The notes under the pieces are model-generated. The model was not told the origin of the DNA. It searched no databases and saw nothing but the letters and a program-made list of their open reading frames with translations. The position numbers and the translations under genes were made by a program. Positions 16,341-25,309 of a stretch of 64,000 nucleotides of DNA are shown here, in pieces (the first letter of the stretch is position 1; the number at the start of each line of letters is the position of its first letter). The stretch is from an uncultured Eubacteriales bacterium. Lineage in GTDB: Bacteria > Bacillota > Clostridia > Oscillospirales > Acutalibacteraceae. The stretch spans positions 1-64,000 of the forward strand of contig CASFBL010000021.1 of assembly GCA_949292775.1 (NCBI GenBank), read 5' to 3'.

Positions 16341-16682
16341 TCAAATGATGGACCAGATATACAGCGGTGCGGTCAGCGTGAAAATAAGGCAGGCAAAGAG
16401 AATGCACGGAGCTGCAAACTCAAACTGCCCGTGCTTTCTGTAGTCGAAGTACGCCGTCCCGACCTTCACAAAGAAAAGGATGGCGAGGATCATATCGCAC
16501 ACGGGAAAAACAACATTGTTGACTACCGTCTGAATTTGGCTCTTGGCAGCATTCCAAGTATTCTCGATTGCACCTGCCACATCGCCTGCGGCAAAGGCGG
16601 TCATGGAGAAAGCCGACACAAGGACGGTCACGAGCAGAACACAGAAAAGGATTCTGACGGTTTTCTTTTTCATAGGATTCAT
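16341..16682 (-). CDS. DUF3852 protein (VirB2/TrbC-like small membrane protein)
   Basis: A 113-residue protein with a cleavable signal (FCVLLVTVLVSAFSMTAFAA), a helical stretch and two TM segments, matching DUF3852 of Firmicute conjugative elements. The layout resembles VirB2/TrbC pilin-like proteins (inference). ATG 16682 has GGAGG 8 bases upstream inside the DUF4406 gene and overlaps its stop (ATGA). It probably belongs to the secretion apparatus. Confidence 0.78.
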   Translation of the reverse strand: MNPMKKKTVRILFCVLLVTVLVSAFSMTAFAAGDVAGAIENTWNAAKSQIQTVVNNVVFPVCDMILAILFFVKVGTAYFDYRKHGQFEFAAPCILFACLIFTLTAPLYIWSII

Positions 16683-17017
16683 AAGGGATTACCTCCAATC
16701 GCTTTTTGGATTTCTTTTTCGGTTATCTTTCGTACTCGGATATTGAGGTTTTTGCAGAATTTTAACTCGGCTCTCATGCCTTCCGTGACGGTATCTCCGA
16801 ATACCCACACCTCATCGCAGAGCCACAGAAGCGACATTCCCGCTGCCAAGCCGATTTCCCGATCTTTGGGGGCATTATCGTCGAGGCACAGAGCATAGAA
16901 ATGCGGCACGACCGGAGCCGTGCCGCACCTCAGTGCGTATTCGGTATATGTCTTAACCTTTTTGAGGTTTTGCTCAATATTCCCTCCGAGGGGAGCGCAG
17001 ACATACACCTTTTTCAT
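16679..17017 (-). CDS. DUF4406-like nucleoside-deoxyribosyltransferase-fold protein
   Basis: A 112-residue protein. The N-terminal KVYVCAPLGGNIEQNLKKVK and later AAGMSLLWLCDEVWVFGD are the conserved motifs of DUF4406-type proteins, related in fold to nucleoside 2-deoxyribosyltransferases. Substrate unknown. Its ATG overlaps the last base of the adhesin stop codon, and it overlaps the DUF3852 gene, so all three are coupled. In mobile elements such proteins may handle modified nucleotides (inference). Confidence 0.72.
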   Translation of the reverse strand: MKKVYVCAPLGGNIEQNLKKVKTYTEYALRCGTAPVVPHFYALCLDDNAPKDREIGLAAGMSLLWLCDEVWVFGDTVTEGMRAELKFCKNLNIRVRKITEKEIQKAIGGNPL

Positions 17018-20000
17018 TACTCGTCATCCTCGTCCTTTCGGGATTTCACACGGATAATGATGACCGCCACAAGACCGCCGAGAGCCACAGCGCCGAGTCC
17101 GATCCAAAAGCCGAGGTTGGAGTTGTCGCCCGTCTGCGGAACGGGAGGAGCAGGAGGCGTAAGCGTTACGGTCTGGCCGCCGTCCTCAATGTCGGCATGA
17201 GCTGCGATTTCCACACCGTCACGATAGAGCGTTTCAAACACTACGATGTCTGTCTGCTTGGTTACGGTGCTGCCGTCAAAGGTAAAGCGGACGGTAATCT
17301 CTCCGTCTTTTTTCTCTGCCGTAAAGGTGACCTCGGAGATCACTTCCTTGCCGTTTACGAGGATCGGCTTGTCCGTTGCCTTGTCCATAAGGATGCCTTT
17401 AACGGTGTATTCCTTACCGACCGTAAGGTTCTTGTAGGAAACGGTGTCCTCAATGGTAATGTCGCCCTTGGCAGTAGCGGATTTTTCTCCGTTCACGGTT
17501 GCCTTTGTTCCGATTTTAGGAACGGTAATCTTGACGGTCTGATCCTCGTCCTCAATGTCTGCGTGTACGACAAGCTCTTTGCCGTCCTTATACAGAGTTT
17601 CAAATACCACAAGGCTTGTGTTTTCCTTGATGAGTCTTGAATCGAAGGTAAAGGACACCGTAACCGTTCCGTTCGGAGTTTCGGGCGTGAAGACGGTTTC
17701 GGCTGTTACAGCTTCGCCGTTTTCGGTAAAGGCTTTGCCCGTGTTCTTATCCATAAGCGTACCCTTGAGTACATATTCCTTGCCGGTGATGAGGTGGCTG
17801 TAGGATACGGTGTCGGTCAGCGTGAACACTTCGGTTGCACAGACTTCCTTGTCGCCGTCAACCGCAGCGTGGGTCTTGATTTCGGGAATGCGGTCGTTTA
17901 CAACGGTGATACCGATGGTCTGTCCGTTCTCACCGATGCGGACAGGATAGATTTCCTCATTGGCGAGGTATCCGTCCGCAGGCTGCAATTCCTTAATGAG
18001 CCAATCGCCGTAAGGGATGTTCTCAAAGGTGAATACGCCGTCCTCGCCGGATTCGACTGTAAGGATAGCGCTTTCGGCAGTAAACTCGGTTTCGCCGCTG
18101 CGGAAGAGTCCGAACTTTGCACCTGCAATCACTGCTTCGGTTTCACGGTCGATTTTCAAGCCCTTGACCGAGCCGTAGAGGATGTCATTCTTGATGGCTT
18201 CGCCGCCGTTTGCTTTGATCTCCACAAGGGCGGTATCCTGTCCGGCGTAGTCGAAGGTCACGGGGTACTTTTCATCCGAGAGGATATAGTGGCTGTCGGT
18301 CGCAATTTCCTTTACATACAGCTTTGCGCCTACGGGAATATCCGTCTTGAAGGTGATATTGCCGTTTTCATTGCAATTAGCAACTTCGAGTAGGCCGTCC
18401 TTCGGAATGACCGAACCGTCTGCGGCGGTCAGATCCTCGGCCGCATAGAGTCCGAACTGCACCGAGAGGATTTCTCCGTTATTCCCGATGCCGAAGGTTT
18501 CGTCCTTACCGAGAATTTTGGAGAGCGACACCTCTGCCTTTTGGCGTTCGTTATAGAATTCGGCGGCTGTTTCGGTGACCTCGACGGTTTCGCCTGCATA
18601 GGTCAGTTCAACCGACTTTGCCTCATCGTTCAGCACCATGCCGTAGGGTGCTTTTGTTTCTCTGACCGTATATTTACCGAGGTACAACGGCTTGCTTGCG
18701 GCGTTGCCGTTTTCATCGGTAGTTACGGTGTCGACAACCGTACCCTTAGCGTAGCGGAGCGTGCCGTCCGGCGTTATAATATCCTCAGCGGCGGTAATCT
18801 CATAGACCGCACCTGCGAGACCTTTATCTGCAAAAACAAAGCTGTACACGCCGTCCGATTCCACCGCGGAGAAGAAGACCTCGCCGCTTTTTGAGATATT
18901 GACGATACCTTTCTGCGGCATATTGTGTTTTTCTACGGTTACAACAGTCTTGCTGCCGTCCACCTTGAATGCGATGGGAGCAGAGTCGAGAACATATCCG
19001 TATGCCGTACACTGCTCGATGATCTCATAGTTTCCGTAAGGGAGTTTTTCGGGCATCATGAGCTTGCCTGTTACATCGGTGTAATAGGTGTCGATATCCA
19101 CAGGCGTCGGGTAGTTGATGTGCTGCACGATATATTCGCCCGTGTCGGTGTTGCGTACCTTAAAGCCAATACCCGCCGCAGGGATATTTTTACCCGTTTC
19201 GGCGTCCTTTTTAACAATCTCAATGAGTGCCTCAAAGGTTGCGTTGTTGATGAGGAAGCGATAGGTTTCGCCGTTTTCCTTAACAAAGACATTGAAAGGC
19301 GCAAGCAATTCCTTGCCTTCCCAGCCCTTGGTCTGCTTCACGGTGTATTCGCCGTAAGGCAGATCCTTGGTTTCGGCAAAGCCGTTCTCATCGCACACAA
19401 GGATATCTCGCTCGGTTTCCTTGGCATTTTCATAGCTGCCCGCCGCTTCCAGATACACCTCAAACTCCGCACCTTTTTCGGGTGTTTCAATTTTGGTAGT
19501 GCCGTCATCGCAATGCTTAATGACAGCGATTTTTCCCTTGATAACATTTTCGAGGGAGTCGAGAGGCTTTGCGAGGTTGTATTCTACGGTATAGAGCTTG
19601 GCCTCAGCACCGATGTGCTGACTTTCTGTGTTAAGAAGGTATCCTTCGGACGGGCTGATTTCTTTCAGCGACCAATCATCGCCGCAGATATAATACTTGG
19701 TGGTAAACTGACCGTTTGCGTCGGTGGTGTAGGTGTCGATGAGCTGATTGCCTTTATAGATGCCGTACTTTGCCCCTGCGAGAGAGGCGTTTCCCTGCGG
19801 CAAGCCCTTTTCAGAATCGGATTTCGTAACCGTAACGCTGAATTTCTTGAGAACATTGTCAAAGGCTTTGCTTGTGACCTTGTTCCATTCCACCGCTGCT
19901 GTCTGCTTGTCCGGTACAACATAGCGGTTCGGGGTATCTACTTCTTCGAGGGTATATCTCGAACCAATCAGCACATCCTTGAATTCCGCCACACCGTTTT

Positions 20001-21429
20001 TGTCGGTGACGGCGTATTCGTCCACGGCGATTCCCGCAAGGGATGTGCCGTAGAGCCGGAATTTCATGCCTTCGGTCAGTCCGTCCTCGGCAGTCTTTTT
20101 GACCGTGAGGTCGCCGCGGCGGAGCTTGTTACTGAAATTGACGGTAGACACCTGACCGCTGACAACGGTTACACGGCGAACCTCCTGCGGAATATATTTG
20201 TCATATTCGGTTTCGGTCACGGTGTAAACTCCGGGCTTGAGGTTGTCTACCTGAATCACGCCGCCGTTTGCGGTTTTAACGGTCTTGTCGATGCCGTTGC
20301 CCTGAATGCGGAAGGTAATGCCGTCCACCTTGCCGTCCTCGCTGACCTTGACGATTTTGGCACTGCCGGGGATCAGCTTGTTGACAGCCTTAATGGTAAT
20401 CGTGGCGTTCGGGGTGTTCTTGTTGAGGGTGACTGTCCATTCGGATTTTCCGTAAGCACGGTAGTCCTTCGGGAACACGGTTTCCTTGACGGTATAAGTG
20501 CCGAACGGGATCGGATCGGCAGCCTTGGCATAGCCGGAGGCATTGGTCGGGCCGATCTTGTATGCTTTACCCGTCTTTTGATTTGTGGCAACGAATACGG
20601 CTCCGGCAAGTGCCTTGCCGTTTTCATCGGTCTTTTTAACCTCCATAAAACCGGTTTCGATAAAGAGTTCATCCGGCAGATGATAATATCCGTTCGGCGT
20701 GGATGCCTTATCTCCGTTGGAGGAGTGTGCCATACCTTCGGTGGTGTTGATTTCGGGGCCTCTCTCATTACCTACATGGATAATGAAGTGCTTGCCGTTA
20801 TACACGCCTGCAAAAATAGCCGCATGGACATGGCTGCTTGAGCTGTTGCCGAAGATGATAATGTCGCCGGGAGTGAGCTTGGAATAGTCCACATTGCTCG
20901 GACTCGTGCCGACCTTTTCGACCTTACCCTGCGAGGCAAGCTTATTCAGCGCGTTCTGCCAAGTCACAACGGCCTGCGAATTCGTTCCCGTAGCGTTGAT
21001 GGCGTCGGTAATAAACTGCGTATCCACGCCCTCAATGTTAGGCAGGTAGTTGCAAATATAGTAGGTCACGAAGCTTGCACAGCAGAGACCGTACTGTTCG
21101 AACCTTGCAATATTCGGTGCTTTTCCCGTCACGGTTGAGGAGTCGGAAACCGTTTCCTTACCCGTAAGCGAAGTGCTGTAATGAATATCCGAGAGGATAC
21201 TCGGTGCATTTCGTTTCAGTGCGCCGCCGTAGTGTCCGGTCTGATAGATCGTGCCGTTATCCTTCTGCTTTTGCACATTATAGCCCGTATAGGCAAGCGC
21301 TCTGACGATGGGGTTGTCGAGCATTTTATCGGGAATGTCCGAGGCAGGTGCCGCAAACGCCGAGATTGGGAAAGCGCAGAGTACCATTACCAATGCAAGG
21401 AGCAAGGATAACAATTTCTTTCTGTTCAT
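17017..21429 (-). CDS. Giant sortase-anchored adhesin: NlpC/P60 + Cna-B repeats + VaFE repeats
   Basis: A 1470-residue surface protein. Signal peptide 1-26; NlpC/P60-like domain at about 80-250 with a possible catalytic Cys in GLCCASFVTYY and His in SSSHVHAAIFAG. About nine SpaA/Cna-B modules follow (typical openings MEVKKTDENGKALAGAVF, GDLTVKKTAEDG, IEIVKKDAETGKN), then two VaFE repeats (VVFETLYKDGKELVVHADIE and VVFETLYRDGVEIAAHADIE). The end is VPQTGDNSNLGF, a TM helix and KSRKDEDDE. Cna-B domains usually form internal isopeptide bonds. It probably promotes donor-recipient contact and is anchored by the element's class B sortase. The enzymatic head on an adhesin stalk is unusual. Confidence 0.92.
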   Translation of the reverse strand: MNRKKLLSLLLALVMVLCAFPISAFAAPASDIPDKMLDNPIVRALAYTGYNVQKQKDNGTIYQTGHYGGALKRNAPSILSDIHYSTSLTGKETVSDSSTVTGKAPNIARFEQYGLCCASFVTYYICNYLPNIEGVDTQFITDAINATGTNSQAVVTWQNALNKLASQGKVEKVGTSPSNVDYSKLTPGDIIIFGNSSSSHVHAAIFAGVYNGKHFIIHVGNERGPEINTTEGMAHSSNGDKASTPNGYYHLPDELFIETGFMEVKKTDENGKALAGAVFVATNQKTGKAYKIGPTNASGYAKAADPIPFGTYTVKETVFPKDYRAYGKSEWTVTLNKNTPNATITIKAVNKLIPGSAKIVKVSEDGKVDGITFRIQGNGIDKTVKTANGGVIQVDNLKPGVYTVTETEYDKYIPQEVRRVTVVSGQVSTVNFSNKLRRGDLTVKKTAEDGLTEGMKFRLYGTSLAGIAVDEYAVTDKNGVAEFKDVLIGSRYTLEEVDTPNRYVVPDKQTAAVEWNKVTSKAFDNVLKKFSVTVTKSDSEKGLPQGNASLAGAKYGIYKGNQLIDTYTTDANGQFTTKYYICGDDWSLKEISPSEGYLLNTESQHIGAEAKLYTVEYNLAKPLDSLENVIKGKIAVIKHCDDGTTKIETPEKGAEFEVYLEAAGSYENAKETERDILVCDENGFAETKDLPYGEYTVKQTKGWEGKELLAPFNVFVKENGETYRFLINNATFEALIEIVKKDAETGKNIPAAGIGFKVRNTDTGEYIVQHINYPTPVDIDTYYTDVTGKLMMPEKLPYGNYEIIEQCTAYGYVLDSAPIAFKVDGSKTVVTVEKHNMPQKGIVNISKSGEVFFSAVESDGVYSFVFADKGLAGAVYEITAAEDIITPDGTLRYAKGTVVDTVTTDENGNAASKPLYLGKYTVRETKAPYGMVLNDEAKSVELTYAGETVEVTETAAEFYNERQKAEVSLSKILGKDETFGIGNNGEILSVQFGLYAAEDLTAADGSVIPKDGLLEVANCNENGNITFKTDIPVGAKLYVKEIATDSHYILSDEKYPVTFDYAGQDTALVEIKANGGEAIKNDILYGSVKGLKIDRETEAVIAGAKFGLFRSGETEFTAESAILTVESGEDGVFTFENIPYGDWLIKELQPADGYLANEEIYPVRIGENGQTIGITVVNDRIPEIKTHAAVDGDKEVCATEVFTLTDTVSYSHLITGKEYVLKGTLMDKNTGKAFTENGEAVTAETVFTPETPNGTVTVSFTFDSRLIKENTSLVVFETLYKDGKELVVHADIEDEDQTVKITVPKIGTKATVNGEKSATAKGDITIEDTVSYKNLTVGKEYTVKGILMDKATDKPILVNGKEVISEVTFTAEKKDGEITVRFTFDGSTVTKQTDIVVFETLYRDGVEIAAHADIEDGGQTVTLTPPAPPVPQTGDNSNLGFWIGLGAVALGGLVAVIIIRVKSRKDEDDE

Positions 21430-21458
21430 ATTGACTCATCCTTTCAAGTTTGATTGTA

Positions 21459-21491
21459 TAAAAAAAGAACGCCTGATTTTATCAAGCGTTC
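21459..21491 (-). terminator. Terminator between CAP lipoprotein and adhesin genes
   Basis: GAACGCCTGAT (21467-21477) and ATCAAGCGTTC (21481-21491) pair with one mismatch. A run of at least seven T follows on the minus strand. It ends the CAP-lipoprotein transcript. Confidence 0.8.
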
Positions 21492-21513
21492 GTGATGGGA
21501 GTATATCGGGCGG

Positions 21514-22356
21514 TTATCCGCCGTAGTTTTGGCTGCTTACGCATACGCAGCAGTACCATGTGCCGCCTTTATAGGTGATGCCGACCGCCATGTAGGTGTA
21601 TTCGGCACTTCCCACATAGCGCCAATGGCCTGCACTGTTCTTGAAGCCGTTGGCTATTTTTTCGGCTATCTCGTCTGCCGTACCCGTCCAATTTCCTTTG
21701 GCGGCGGCTTCGGCATTGTATCCTCGGTAGTAGCTGGCTTCGGGCATTCCGCAGTCCGACATATCTACATACTCGCCGTATTTCAATACGGTGCAGGCGT
21801 CGGGGCTTGATTCATGCGAGAAGTTTGTTATAAGCTGCTCGGAGCGATAGGTTGCGACCTTGCCGAGTCCGGGCAGGATGGTTGCAGCCGGTGAGCCTTG
21901 GGATTGCCTTAGTGCATTTATCTTTTCTGCCGTTTTCCTTGCCACCTCGTTGGCGGTAGGTGTTTCGGCAGGAGCTTCGGGCTTTTCTGTGGGTGCAGGC
22001 GTCTGCGGTTTTTCCTCGGCAGGCTTCGGAGCTTCCGTCTGCTTGGACGGTGTCTTGATCTGCCGATTTGATTCGGCAGGCTTTTTGGTGTCTGCCTTAC
22101 TGCCACTGTCAGCAGGAGCATTGCCTTCGGCCTGTTCTTTTTCTGCTGTGGATTCGTCTGACTTTGATTCGCTGTCAGCAGGCAGGTTGCTCTCGGCGGT
22201 CGGCTCGGAAGTGTTGTCCGTTACCGTTGCTGTGATACCGCTTTCTGCATTTGCAGACTCACTGTTTGTACTTTCTGCCTTATCCGCACCGCATCCCGCA
22301 AGGCCCAGCGTGATTAGTCCTGCGAGGAGGGCTGCGAGCATTTTCGTCTTTCTCAT
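21514..22356 (-). CDS. CAP/SCP-domain lipoprotein
   Basis: A 280-residue secreted lipoprotein. The signal ends in the lipobox GLAGC (Cys about residue 22). A low-complexity Ser/Glu/Pro/Lys linker runs to about 140. A CAP domain follows, with KTAEKINALRQSQGSP, YRSEQLITNFSHESSPD (the family His) and NGFKNSAGHWRYVGSAEYTYM. The start ATG 22356 follows SD GAGGTGG by five bases. CAP proteins of Gram-positives are wall-associated; here it lies next to the adhesin, suggesting a role at the cell surface in mating (inference). Confidence 0.88.
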   Translation of the reverse strand: MRKTKMLAALLAGLITLGLAGCGADKAESTNSESANAESGITATVTDNTSEPTAESNLPADSESKSDESTAEKEQAEGNAPADSGSKADTKKPAESNRQIKTPSKQTEAPKPAEEKPQTPAPTEKPEAPAETPTANEVARKTAEKINALRQSQGSPAATILPGLGKVATYRSEQLITNFSHESSPDACTVLKYGEYVDMSDCGMPEASYYRGYNAEAAAKGNWTGTADEIAEKIANGFKNSAGHWRYVGSAEYTYMAVGITYKGGTWYCCVCVSSQNYGG

Positions 22357-22430
22357 ATTTACCACCTCTACCTACAGGATACCGAAAAAATTCGGAAAGT
22401 CCAGCGAAATCTGCACTTTTTTGAAAAAAG

Positions 22431-22793
22431 TCACATCTTTTGTGCAGGGCTTTCGTCCTCATCGGGTAATTCCTCCTCGGATTCCTCCAAAGCTTCACGG
22501 TAAGCGCCGATAACGGCGTCGTTAAGACTCTGCTTTGCCTCATCGGTGAGGGCGAAGGCAATGTCGGAATATTTTGTTTCGCCGCTGCCGGTTTTGTAGG
22601 AGCGAAAGGGCATTCGGGCGAACATCCCTTTCTGACCGTCCACAACGGCGATGTCCTTGATGACAAATTCGCCGCCGATGTTCACGCTGGCATACGCCTT
22701 AACCGTGGCATTTTCACGCTCGATCATGCGGTCGATTTTGGCGCTGACAGGGATTTTGGATTTCGTTGCGTTATTGGTTTTCTTGGTTGCCAT
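22431..22793 (-). CDS. SpoVG-like protein with acidic C-terminal tail
   Basis: A 120-residue protein. VKAYASVNIGGEFVIKDIAV, then KGMFARMPFRSYKTGSG and KYSDIAFALTDEAKQSLNDA are the SpoVG signature. SpoVG binds nucleic acid and is a global regulator in Firmicutes; ICE copies are common. The tail EESEEELPDEDESPAQKM is absent from chromosomal SpoVG and matches the acidic-tail pattern of this element. The codons of PDEDES are identical over 18 bases to those in the unrelated gene ending at 25310. SD GGAGG precedes ATG 22793. Confidence 0.85.
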   Translation of the reverse strand: MATKKTNNATKSKIPVSAKIDRMIERENATVKAYASVNIGGEFVIKDIAVVDGQKGMFARMPFRSYKTGSGETKYSDIAFALTDEAKQSLNDAVIGAYREALEESEEELPDEDESPAQKM

Positions 22794-22809
22794 AGTTAAT
22801 TCCTCCTGA

Positions 22810-23550
22810 TTACATATTCATTGTCATGCCGCCGTCATCCACAGGTTCGTCGGCAGACTCATCGGGTTCGAGATATTTTTGTGTGTTTTCTTGTGCCCAT
22901 TCGGGGACAAATTCCTCTTTAAGTGCGCCTATAAAGTCGGTGCGGCGGTAATAGGTTTTTTCTCCGTCCGACACATGGAATCCGAACACCTTCGTACCGA
23001 GAGAATCCGGGCGGCAGCCGTTGCCGTGAGTGGCGTAGAACAACTGATCCTGCGGCGTTTTGCACTCGTCCTTGAGAACGGACGGATCAAGCACCAAGAT
23101 GCGATCGGTATAGTCGAACTGTCCGCTGCGCTCACTGTCGCACTGACTGCCGTCATATAATCCGAGTGCCTCCCACTGCCGCCTTGCGTCGGAGACAAAG
23201 AGATTGACGAGCCCCGGATGGCTGCGGACTTGGTATTGCCATGTGTTTTCCTTATCCATAACGGAAAAACGCCGCGCCCATTTTTTGTTGTCCTCGGAAT
23301 ATCTGCCGTCATGGGTTCCCTGACGCACGGTGGCGGCAAGGACGAAGTTGACACGGTCAAAGCCGTATCGGTCGATGATCTCCTTGGCACAGGATTTAAG
23401 GCACTGACCGTCATAGTGTTCGTCAATGGCTCTTTCAATGGCACGGGCGCAGTCGCAGTTTTCGAGGTAACTCTCACGCCATTCATCCTTTTCATCCCAT
23501 TCCGCAGCTTCTTTAAGGGAATAGAGATACAACGGCTTATGCTCCGGCAT
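22810..23550 (-). CDS. DUF3849-like ICE protein
   Basis: A 246-residue protein. Its N-terminal half KPLYLYSLKEAAEWDEKDEW...SYLENCDCARAIERAID matches the DUF3849 pattern (from memory). The C-terminal half contains FDYTDRILVLDPSVLKDE and FGFHVSDGEKTYYRR. No enzymatic motif is evident. It ends DEPVDDGGMTMNM, a Met-rich tail whose codons are not the SD of the next gene. ATG 23550 is chosen for AGGTGG six bases upstream. It overlaps the AbrB-like gene. Confidence 0.68.
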   Translation of the reverse strand: MPEHKPLYLYSLKEAAEWDEKDEWRESYLENCDCARAIERAIDEHYDGQCLKSCAKEIIDRYGFDRVNFVLAATVRQGTHDGRYSEDNKKWARRFSVMDKENTWQYQVRSHPGLVNLFVSDARRQWEALGLYDGSQCDSERSGQFDYTDRILVLDPSVLKDECKTPQDQLFYATHGNGCRPDSLGTKVFGFHVSDGEKTYYRRTDFIGALKEEFVPEWAQENTQKYLEPDESADEPVDDGGMTMNM

Positions 23551-23848
23551 TGTGTCCACCTGCTTTCTGCTCAGCCCACTTGACGGACAAATGGACAAGG
23601 GCTACACGCTGCTGTTCAGCAGAGAGGCTGTCGAGAAAATCCTCAAGCGTCATCTCGGTTTCCTTGTCGGCTGTCTTGGTGGCGGCACAGTTATCGCAGA
23701 TCTTTTCACGCTTGACGGTGACCGTTCTGCCGTCCGGCGATTCGGTGAAGGACAGCACATCGTTATAGGTGAAGCCCACACGCTGCCGGATCTCAAACGG
23801 GATAGTGATGCGCCCTCTTTTACCAAGGACACGGTATAGCTTTGTCAT
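23537..23848 (-). CDS. AbrB/SpoVT-type DNA-binding protein
   Basis: A 103-residue protein. MTKLYRVLGKRGRITIPFEI and RQRVGFTYNDVLSF form the swapped-hairpin AbrB domain. CDNCAATKTADKE has a CxxC pair, and the C-terminal helix (LEDFLDSLSAEQQRVALVHL) may oligomerise. It is probably a transcriptional regulator of the element. It overlaps the DUF3849-like gene and follows another AbrB-like gene by one base. Confidence 0.82.
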   Translation of the reverse strand: MTKLYRVLGKRGRITIPFEIRQRVGFTYNDVLSFTESPDGRTVTVKREKICDNCAATKTADKETEMTLEDFLDSLSAEQQRVALVHLSVKWAEQKAGGHNAGA

Positions 23849-23849
23849 A

Positions 23850-24110
23850 TCAGTTCGCCTCGCTTTCATCGCAATTATCACTGCAAGGACAGTCCTCGCA
23901 GTCGCCGTCACAGTCCATATCGGCAATGGGGCAGTTTTCGCAATCGCCGTCACAGACGATGTCCTTCGGATCGTCGATGTTTTCAATGACGACCTTATGC
24001 CCGTCTGCGTACATCTGCATGGGGTCGCCCTCAAACATTCCGGCTTCGAGGAATAATTCGGCAGGCATGGGAAGCATAATGATTTCGGTTTTTATCTTTT
24101 TATTCTGCAT
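23850..24110 (-). CDS. AbrB-like protein with Cys-rich tail
   Basis: An 86-residue protein. The first 50 residues (IIMLPMPAELFLEAGMFEGD, PMQMYADGHKVVIE) resemble a swapped-hairpin AbrB fold. The remainder is acidic and cysteine-rich: CDGDCENCPIADMDC, then DGDCEDCPCSDNCDE. Nine cysteines lie within about 30 residues, suggesting a metal cluster or disulphide knob. It lies between Dam and a second AbrB-like protein, overlapping the methyltransferase gene by 19 bases. A metal- or redox-sensing regulator is possible (inference). Confidence 0.65.
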   Translation of the reverse strand: MQNKKIKTEIIMLPMPAELFLEAGMFEGDPMQMYADGHKVVIENIDDPKDIVCDGDCENCPIADMDCDGDCEDCPCSDNCDESEAN

Positions 24111-25066
24111 ACGATGTTCTCCTTTAATATTTTTTCGTAGTCGAGTGGCTTGTCGCCTACATCGAATAAGGTTAGTTGGTGCGGCTGCTGCCGTTCACGC
24201 TCAAAGAGGTCATAATTGGCAACGAGCAATTCGGGAAATTCTTTGCCGGCCTCATATTTCTGAGCCATGCTATGCACCCGTTTGAAGTCAAAAAAGTTAT
24301 ATTCCTTATATAACTCTCGAATCTCCGGGCAGTCATTGTAGGACAGCAGGAATTTGCCTTTCATACCCGCAAGAGCGTGGTAGAGCCGCAGATGATCCTC
24401 CCATGTGAAACCGCAGTCATATACATACTCACTGGTAAAGTACGGCGGATCGCAGTAGGTGAAGGTCGTCGGGCGGTCATAGTGCTTGATGAGGGTTTCA
24501 AAGTCCTGGTTTTCTATAACAACATTTTCACACCGCTTTGCAAAGTCCTGTACGAGCATAAACAGCGTTCTGAGGGAAAACGGCTGACAGGCAAAGGACT
24601 TGCATCCGCTGGAATAACTGTAACGGATGAGCTTTAGGAACATGGCAGCGCGGCGTAGGTCATGGTCGTTCCTTGCCGCCGAATACAGCGTCCGTACTTC
24701 CTTGGCTGTTACTTCGGGCAGCAGTATTTCCGTGAGGTCAAGCTGCGCCTTTAGGTAGTCCTCGGTGAATTCCTCTTTTTCGAAGAACTTTTTCAGCACG
24801 GCAAAATCGTCACGGGAATTGAGGCTTAAAAAGCCCAGCTCTCGGATGAACTCCATCGGACGGTCACGCATACAGCGGAATAAATTCACGAGGTTGTGGT
24901 TGTAATCGTTGAACACCTCGAATTTATCCGGCACGGGCTTTCCGAGCAATACTGCACCGGAGCCGCCGAACGGCTCGACATAGCGGTCACAGCCTATGGG
25001 AAACAAGGCATACAGGATATGCAGGATATTTGTTTTATTTCCTATCCAGGTTACGGGGGATTTCAT
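24092..25066 (-). CDS. Dam-like DNA adenine methyltransferase (D12 class), orphan
   Basis: A 324-residue class-alpha N6-adenine methyltransferase. The AdoMet motif is YVEPFGGSGAVLLGKP and the catalytic motif is TYCDPPYF. No restriction gene is adjacent, so it probably masks sites on the element against host restriction or marks it for regulation. The recognition sequence cannot be told. GAGGTG precedes ATG 25066; an upstream GTG at 25075 overlaps the SD. Confidence 0.9.
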   Translation of the reverse strand: MKSPVTWIGNKTNILHILYALFPIGCDRYVEPFGGSGAVLLGKPVPDKFEVFNDYNHNLVNLFRCMRDRPMEFIRELGFLSLNSRDDFAVLKKFFEKEEFTEDYLKAQLDLTEILLPEVTAKEVRTLYSAARNDHDLRRAAMFLKLIRYSYSSGCKSFACQPFSLRTLFMLVQDFAKRCENVVIENQDFETLIKHYDRPTTFTYCDPPYFTSEYVYDCGFTWEDHLRLYHALAGMKGKFLLSYNDCPEIRELYKEYNFFDFKRVHSMAQKYEAGKEFPELLVANYDLFERERQQPHQLTLFDVGDKPLDYEKILKENIVCRIKR

Positions 25067-25105
25067 TTTGATCACCTCACTTTGAGGCGGTCAACCGTTC
25101 CTAAA

Positions 25106-25147
25106 ACAAAAAGCGGTATCTTTCGTTTCCGGAACGATTGATACCGC
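25106..25147 (-). terminator. Terminator between the 48-aa gene and Dam
   Basis: On the minus strand GCGGTATC ... GATACCGC (25113-25120 with 25140-25147) is followed by TTTTTGTTTT. Dam may therefore have its own promoter or rely on readthrough. Confidence 0.65.
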
Positions 25148-25161
25148 CGTGGATTTATTGC

Positions 25162-25308
25162 TTATTCTGTTTTGACTCTCTCTTTGGCACGGAGCCTGCG
25201 TATCTCGTCCTCATAGTCGTTGATGCGGTTGATCTGCATACATCCGAGGATACAGAAGCTGACGCACCCGCCGAGAAGCAGGCCGATTATGAGCATGGCG
25301 ATCTCCAT
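25162..25308 (-). CDS. DUF3789-like single-TM small protein
   Basis: A 48-residue protein: one TM helix (IAMLIIGLLLGGCVSFCILG), then a charged cytoplasmic helix (INDYEDEIRRLRAKERVKTE). GAGGA lies 7 bases upstream of ATG 25308, supplied by the GGM codons at the end of the preceding gene. Small proteins of this shape are common in clostridial mobile elements, and DUF3789 is the family I recall. Function unknown. Confidence 0.6.
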   Translation of the reverse strand: MEIAMLIIGLLLGGCVSFCILGCMQINRINDYEDEIRRLRAKERVKTE

Positions 25309-25309
25309 T

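Noticed and set aside
18925..20841. 638-residue open frame antisense to the adhesin
   Set aside because: It exists because of the codon usage of the repetitive adhesin. It has no SD and no family resemblance, and its translation is the mirror of Cna-B coding sequence.
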